From Gammaproteobacteria bacterium (lineage in GTDB: Bacteria; Pseudomonadota; Gammaproteobacteria; Steroidobacterales; Steroidobacteraceae): a stretch of DNA of 5,589 bases. The stretch spans positions 1-5,589 of the forward strand of contig JASHYG010000452.1 in the NCBI GenBank assembly GCA_030043215.1, read 5' to 3'. Position numbers and translations under genes: made by a program. This document shows, piece after piece, positions 1-5,589 of the stretch; positions within the stretch are counted from its first letter, which is position 1, and each line of letters begins with the position of its first letter. A model generated the notes under the pieces. That model was given only the letters and a program-made list of their open reading frames with translations, was not told the DNA's origin and did not search any database.

Positions 1-1
1 G

Positions 2-619
2 GGCTCGGTGTACGACCAGGTGATGGAGGAGCTCGAGCGCTGGCGCTGGCTGCCGGAGCTGCGCTTCGTCGCGGAGTATCACGATTACCCCCGCTACATC
101 GAATCGCTCCGCGCGAGCGTGGAGCAGCACTGGCAGGAGCACGGCCGTACCCGCCACTTGCTCATCTCCTTCCACGGCGTGCCCGAGCGCTACTTTCACC
201 AGGGCGACCCGTACTTCTGCAAGTGCCAGAAGACCGCCCGCCTGCTCGCGGACGAGCTGCTGCTCAAGGAGCATGAGTGGAGCGTGAGCTTCCAGTCGCG
301 GGTTGGACCGGTGAAATGGCTGCAGCCGTACACGAGCGAGGTGATCGCGCAGCTACCTGCCCGCGGCATCGACCGGGTGACGGTCGTTTGCCCGGGATTC
401 GCGCTCGACTGCCTCGAGACGCTCGAGGAGATCGACATCGAGTATCGACAGCGGTTCCTTCAAGCCGGAGGGCGCGAGTTCCAGTATGTGCCGGCGCTCA
501 ACGCCCGCGCCGAGCACGCGGCCTTCATCGCCGATCTCATCGCGCAGCACTGCCAGGGGTGGACGCATGTCGAGCTGGGTTTCCGCCCTGCGAGCGCCGC
601 GCGCGGCACCTCGGCGTAG
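2..619 (+). CDS. hemH: Ferrochelatase (protohaem ferro-lyase), C-terminal part, 5' end outside window
   Basis: Inserts Fe2+ into protoporphyrin IX, the last step of protohaem synthesis, in the cytosol or at the inner membrane. The frame is open from the first bases, and the visible start G-S-V-Y-D matches the middle of the family's TTGSVYD region, so roughly the N-terminal third or more lies outside the window. Counting from Val at base 8, the catalytic His is H56 in SFHGVPERY and the partner Glu is E137 in CPGFALDCLETLEEI. Their spacing of 81 equals that of the H183/E264 pair known in the Bacillus subtilis enzyme. Also present are the family blocks FQSRVGPVKWLQPYTSE (residues 96-111) and YVPALNARAEH (160-170). 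A CxC pair (C71, C73) sits just after the GDPYF segment. The gene ends at TAG 617-619, with a short Ala/Arg-rich C-terminal end. The next + strand gene starts 61 bases later and may be co-transcribed. Identification is firm; only the missing N-terminus is unknown. Confidence 0.96.
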   Translation, partial: GSVYDQVMEELERWRWLPELRFVAEYHDYPRYIESLRASVEQHWQEHGRTRHLLISFHGVPERYFHQGDPYFCKCQKTARLLADELLLKEHEWSVSFQSRVGPVKWLQPYTSEVIAQLPARGIDRVTVVCPGFALDCLETLEEIDIEYRQRFLQAGGREFQYVPALNARAEHAAFIADLIAQHCQGWTHVELGFRPASAARGTSA

Positions 620-680
620 CGGCGCCATGCAGCCCTCCTCTGCGCGGTGGCGGCAAGGCCCCTCAGGCTAGACGCGCGGC

Positions 681-1400
681 GTGCTCGGGCGCTTTCATGA
701 GTTGAGCGTCCCCACGCGGGACATCCTCGCGTCCGTCGAGTTCTACGAGCGCCTCGGGTTCACGCAGGCGCAGGCACGTGACGTGTGGCCGCACCCCTAC
801 GCGGTGGTCACGGACGGCCGCATCGTGATCGGCCTGCACCAGAATCCGGCTCGCGAGCCGTCGCTCACGTTCGTGCAGCCGGACGTGGCGCGCCGGTGCG
901 CCGATCTCGAGCGCAGCGGCCTGCGCCTCGCCTACCGCCGCACCGGTGCGGAGATGTTCCACGAAGCCGGCTTCGCCGACCCGAGCGGCGGACTGATCGT
1001 CCTGCTCGAGGCTCGCACCTATTCCCCCGCGGGGTATCGCCCCGAGACCACCTCCCGGTGCGGGTACTTTGCGGCCCTCGGCCTGCCGGCCGCCGACTTC
1101 GATACGGCCCGGCGCTTCTGGGAGCCGCTCGGCTTCGTGGCGGGCGAGGAGCTCGCGAAGCCGTATCCGCACCTCCCGCTCACGAGCGACCATTTGAGCA
1201 TCGCCTTTCACCGGCCGCGCACCCTTCGAGGCCCCGCGCTGATCTTCGCCGAGGAGGACATGGCCGGACACATCGCGCACCTGCGTGACGCCGGCGTCGA
1301 GCCCCACGGCGGGTTGCCTGCCGGGCTCGATCCCGCGGCCAATGCGCTCCTCGAGGCCCCGGAGGGCACCCTGCTGCTATTGCTCAGCGGGGAGATCTGA
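681..1400 (+). CDS. Two-module VOC (glyoxalase/dioxygenase-fold) family protein
   Basis: A 239-residue protein of two tandem vicinal-oxygen-chelate modules, about residues 4-112 and 126-236. Each begins with a strand and helix of the form x(S/G)xPxxDFxxxxxFxExLGF and ends with a glycine turn plus hydrophobic strand (DPSGGLIVLLE; PEGTLLLLL). Module 1 has candidate metal ligands H6, H53 and E110 at the positions expected for a VOC half-site. In module 2 the matching positions are A131, H177 and S236, so that site looks degraded. The substrate cannot be read from sequence; glyoxalase I, extradiol dioxygenase, bleomycin-type binding protein and epimerase all share this fold. The GTG start at 681 is the first start after an in-frame TAG at 669-671; the next candidate, TTG at 702, would remove H6. 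No strong Shine-Dalgarno site is visible. The TGA stop directly abuts a GTG in the same frame, and the preferred start of the next gene lies 36 bases on, suggesting co-transcription. Confidence 0.85.
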   Translation: MLGRFHELSVPTRDILASVEFYERLGFTQAQARDVWPHPYAVVTDGRIVIGLHQNPAREPSLTFVQPDVARRCADLERSGLRLAYRRTGAEMFHEAGFADPSGGLIVLLEARTYSPAGYRPETTSRCGYFAALGLPAADFDTARRFWEPLGFVAGEELAKPYPHLPLTSDHLSIAFHRPRTLRGPALIFAEEDMAGHIAHLRDAGVEPHGGLPAGLDPAANALLEAPEGTLLLLLSGEI

Positions 1401-1425
1401 GTGAGCCTCGCCGGATCGGGAAATT

Positions 1426-1429
1426 GGAG
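1426..1429 (+). promoter_or_regulatory. Shine-Dalgarno site for the S46 peptidase
   Basis: GGAG lies 7 bases before the ATG at 1437. It decides the start: the upstream in-frame GTG at 1401 lies directly after the previous gene's stop and has no comparable site, and it would put 12 polar residues before the signal peptide. Confidence 0.6.
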
Positions 1430-1436
1430 CCGGACA

Positions 1437-1517
1437 ATGCGTGTGACGTGCGTGACCCCACTTCGGCTTGCGTGGATGGCCTCGGCGGCACTCGCCGCGC
1501 TCGCCGCCGCGCATGCC
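1437..1517 (+). other. Signal peptide of the S46 peptidase
   Basis: Residues 1-27 have a short basic n-region (MRVTCVTPLR), a hydrophobic Leu/Ala core (LAWMASAALAALAAA) and an A-x-A cleavage site (AHA before DEGMW). This is a Sec, type I pattern: there is no twin arginine and no lipobox cysteine at the cleavage point. It agrees with S46 peptidases acting outside the cytoplasm. Confidence 0.85.
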
Positions 1518-3587
1518 GACGAGGGGATGTGGACGTTCCAGGATTTTCCGGCCGCGCTCGTCCAGCAGCGATACGGAGTGCGCATCACGCCGGCATGGCT
1601 CGAGAGGGTCCGCCTGGCGACGGTGCGCCTCTCCGATTGCACGGCGTCCTTCGTCTCGCCGGATGGGCTCCTCCTCACGAATCAGCACTGCGTCGAGGAC
1701 TGCCTTGCGGAGCGCTCCTCCGCGAGCCGAAGTCTCGTCGACGACGGCTACCTGGCCAGCGACCGCCCGGAGGAGCTGCGGTGCGCGGGACAGGTCGCCG
1801 ACGTTCTGGTCCGGACGGAGGATGTCACCGCGAAGGTGCTCGCGGCGATGCGCGGGCTCGGCGACCGCGCCGCGAACGACATGCGCAGACGCACACTCGC
1901 GCAGCTCGAGCAGGCCTGCGAGCAGACGAGCCGCCAGGGATCGGGAGCCGGTTCGGCAGACGGTTCGGCAGCCGGATTGGGGGCCGGTTCGTCAGCCGGG
2001 CCGCTGCAATGCGAGTCGGTCGACCTCTACGAGGGCGGACAGTATCTGCTCTACGAGTACAGGCACTACGACGATGTACGGCTCGTGTTTGCCCCGGAGG
2101 CGGATGTCGCCGCGTTCGGAGGCGATCCCGATAACTTCGAGTTTCCGCGCTGGTGCCTCGACATGTCGCTGCTGCGGGTGTACGAGCATGGGAGGCCAGC
2201 GCACACGCCCCAGTACCTCAAGATCGACTTCGCCGGACCTCGGGCCGGTGAGCCCGTGCTCGTCTCCGGCAATCCGGGCTCGACCGAGCGGATGCTCACG
2301 GTCTCGCAGCTCGTCACTCAGAGAGACGTGGAGCTGCTGCCGTATCTGCTGCGCGCCGCGGAGCTGCGAGGCCGCTACATCCAGTTCGGACTCCAGAGCG
2401 AGGCCGACGGGCGCCTCGTCGAGGAGCCGCTCTCCCTGCTCGAGAACGACCTGAAGGAGACCCGCGAGGAGGTGCAGGCGCTGCTCGACGACGCGCAGCT
2501 CGCGCGCAAGAGCCGCGAGCAAGCCGAGCTCGAGAGGCGCATCGCCGCGGATCCTCAGCTCGCGCGCGCGACCGGCGATCCGTGGGCCGAGATCGCGCAA
2601 GCCGAGCGTGTCGCGCGCGACATCGCCCTGCCGTACACCTTCATCGGCGAGGGAGCCGGCTTCAACAGCCAATTGTTCCGCTACGCGCGTCTCCTCGTGC
2701 GCGCGGCAGCCGAGCGCGCCAAGCCGAGCGCATCGCGTCTGCCGGGATACACGGATGCGGCATTCCCCGCACTCGAGCGGCAAGTGACCGCCGACGTGCC
2801 GATCCATCCCGAGCTCGAGACGATCACCCTATCGCTCGGTCTCACCCGCATGCGCGACCGGCTGGGGCCGGACGACCCGCTCGTCCGCCAAGTGCTGGGA
2901 AAGGAGTCGCCGGAGACGCTCGCCGCGCGGCTGGTTGCGGAATCGAAGCTCGCGGACCCGGCCATGCGCAGGGCGCTCTGGAGCGGCGGCGAGGCGGCGA
3001 TCATCGCCTCGGGGGATCCCATGATCGAGCTCGCGCGCCGCGTCGATCCCGAGGCCCGCGCGCTGCGCCAGCGCTACCAGGACGAGGTGCAGGCGCCCGT
3101 GCGCGCCGCGTTGCAGAGGATCGCGCACGCGCGCTTCGCTGTGCTCGGCACGAGCGTCTACCCGGACGCCGACTTCACGCTGCGGCTGAGCTTCGGCACG
3201 GTGCGCGGATGGAGCGAGCACGGTGAGGAGATCGAGCCGTTCACTCGCCTCGCGCGCCTGTTCGAGCGCGCGACAGGATCGGAGCCCTTTCGCGTTCCCC
3301 CGAGCTGGATGGCCGCGAAGGACCGGCTGGAGCTGAGCACGCCGTTCGACTTCTGCACGGACAACGACATCGTCGGGGGTAATTCCGGGAGCCCGGTGAT
3401 CGATGCGCAGGGCGATATCGTCGGCCTCATCTTCGATGGCAACATCGAGTCCATCGCGGGCACGTACTGGTTCGACGAGCAGGACAATCGCGCGGTCGCC
3501 CTGGACACGGCGGCCGTCCTGGAGGCGCTCCGCAAGGTGTATCACGCAGACGCACTGCTCGCAGAGCTCGGAGCGCCCGCCAGTTGA
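1437..3587 (+). CDS. S46-family dipeptidyl-peptidase (DPP7/DPP11-like), exported
   Basis: A serine exopeptidase of MEROPS family S46, which removes dipeptides from the N-terminus of peptides in the periplasm or outside the cell. The 716-residue product (family about 700-720) has a signal peptide at 1-27, and the mature protein begins DEGMW, typical of the family. The chymotrypsin-fold halves surround a helical domain (about 330-470, with a charged helix near 333-373). Catalytic residues by family motif: H84 (LLTNQHC), D242 (FPRWCLD) and S650 (GGNSGSPV). N233 of GGDPDN corresponds to the Asn that binds the substrate amine. G668 in IFDGN sits 18 residues after the catalytic Ser, where DPP7-type enzymes have Gly and Asp/Glu-specific DPP11 has Arg, so preference for hydrophobic P1 residues is inferred. 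Odd: a Gly/Ala/Ser-rich stretch at 168-188, absent from typical members, and Phe (F234) in place of the usual clamp Trp. A GTG start at 1401 (728 residues) is possible but less likely. Confidence 0.93.
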   Translation: MRVTCVTPLRLAWMASAALAALAAAHADEGMWTFQDFPAALVQQRYGVRITPAWLERVRLATVRLSDCTASFVSPDGLLLTNQHCVEDCLAERSSASRSLVDDGYLASDRPEELRCAGQVADVLVRTEDVTAKVLAAMRGLGDRAANDMRRRTLAQLEQACEQTSRQGSGAGSADGSAAGLGAGSSAGPLQCESVDLYEGGQYLLYEYRHYDDVRLVFAPEADVAAFGGDPDNFEFPRWCLDMSLLRVYEHGRPAHTPQYLKIDFAGPRAGEPVLVSGNPGSTERMLTVSQLVTQRDVELLPYLLRAAELRGRYIQFGLQSEADGRLVEEPLSLLENDLKETREEVQALLDDAQLARKSREQAELERRIAADPQLARATGDPWAEIAQAERVARDIALPYTFIGEGAGFNSQLFRYARLLVRAAAERAKPSASRLPGYTDAAFPALERQVTADVPIHPELETITLSLGLTRMRDRLGPDDPLVRQVLGKESPETLAARLVAESKLADPAMRRALWSGGEAAIIASGDPMIELARRVDPEARALRQRYQDEVQAPVRAALQRIAHARFAVLGTSVYPDADFTLRLSFGTVRGWSEHGEEIEPFTRLARLFERATGSEPFRVPPSWMAAKDRLELSTPFDFCTDNDIVGGNSGSPVIDAQGDIVGLIFDGNIESIAGTYWFDEQDNRAVALDTAAVLEALRKVYHADALLAELGAPAS
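1947..2000 (+). repeat. 12-bp in-frame tandem repeat (four and a half units) inside the S46 gene
   Basis: Units start at 1947, 1959, 1971, 1983 and 1995. The clearest is GCCGGTTCGGCA; the second unit differs from it at one base and the fourth at one base, while the third has diverged more. They encode AGSA, DGSA, AGLG, AGSS and AG, giving a flexible Gly/Ala/Ser stretch just before the conserved strand LQCESVDLYEGGQY. As the unit is a multiple of three, gain or loss of copies would keep the reading frame. Confidence 0.85.
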
Positions 3588-3609
3588 CGCGCGCAGCGGT
3601 TGACGCGCG
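3583..3609 (+). repeat. 11-bp direct repeat at the end of the S46 gene
   Basis: GTTGACGCGCG occurs at 3583-3593 and again at 3599-3609, a period of 16 bases. The first copy contains the TGA stop of the peptidase. It may be a local duplication; no function is evident. Confidence 0.6.
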
Positions 3610-3625
3610 AGCTAGCTTACGCGCG
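3604..3625. terminator. Possible bidirectional hairpin between convergent genes
   Basis: Two CGCGCG arms (3604-3609 and 3620-3625) flank the self-complementary AGCTAGCT (3610-3617), with TA (3618-3619) unpaired on one side. It lies between two converging stop codons, where a shared terminator would be expected. No T-tract follows on either strand, so it does not fit a classical intrinsic terminator. Tentative. Confidence 0.25.
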
Positions 3626-3657
3626 CGGCCGACGTCGCTCGCCACGCGGCGGACGGC

Positions 3658-5589
<1,932 letters not shown>

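Noticed and set aside
620..680. Gap between hemH and the VOC gene as a promoter or terminator
   Set aside because: No convincing -35/-10 pair, and no stem with a T-tract.
697..705. Tiny ATG-AGT-TGA frame at the start of the VOC gene
   Set aside because: Two codons, out of frame, with no Shine-Dalgarno site; chance occurrence.
663..1307. - strand open frame (214 codons) opposite the VOC gene
   Set aside because: The + strand shows two clear VOC modules; the antisense frame has no recognisable motif.
1992..2807. Long - strand open frame (271 codons) inside the S46 gene
   Set aside because: Antisense shadow of a GC-rich gene; no recognisable domain, and the + strand frame holds conserved S46 motifs.
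2829..3545. Long - strand open frame (238 codons) inside the S46 gene
   Set aside because: Same reason: it covers the antisense of the conserved catalytic Ser region.

Overview
The window is GC-rich chromosomal DNA, densely coding and without mobile elements or RNA genes that I can see. Protein motifs (proteobacterial-type ferrochelatase, an exported S46 peptidase, a classical AMP-forming acetyl-CoA synthetase with a histone-H1/AlgP-like basic tail) suggest a high-GC proteobacterium, perhaps a gammaproteobacterium. That placement is inference; the window has no taxonomic marker strong enough to settle it.

Layout: (1) 2-619, +, the C-terminal part of ferrochelatase (hemH), cut by the window start. 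(2) 681-1400, +, a two-module VOC/glyoxalase-fold protein whose first module keeps a plausible metal triad and whose second has lost it. (3) 1437-3587, +, a secreted or periplasmic S46-family dipeptidyl-peptidase; I prefer an internal ATG with a Shine-Dalgarno site over the GTG that abuts the previous stop. (4) A 70-base convergent gap with a direct repeat and a GC-rich hairpin. (5) 3658-5589, -, acetyl-CoA synthetase (acs), cut at its N-terminus by the window end.

The three + strand genes are close enough (61 and 36 bases apart) to be co-transcribed, but they share no obvious pathway: haem synthesis, an unknown small-molecule enzyme, and extracytoplasmic peptide breakdown. acs is a separate, convergent unit that activates acetate.

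The most unusual feature is the C-terminus of Acs. After the point where the family normally ends, the protein runs on for 90 residues built from only eight amino-acid types, with 33 Arg/Lys, no acidic residues and no aromatics, including a tandem octapeptide. It looks like a nucleic-acid- or polyanion-binding tail fused to a metabolic enzyme. Second-rank points are a 12-bp in-frame minisatellite in the S46 peptidase and that peptidase's divergent substrate-clamp motif. No stretch above 300 bases lacks a gene.
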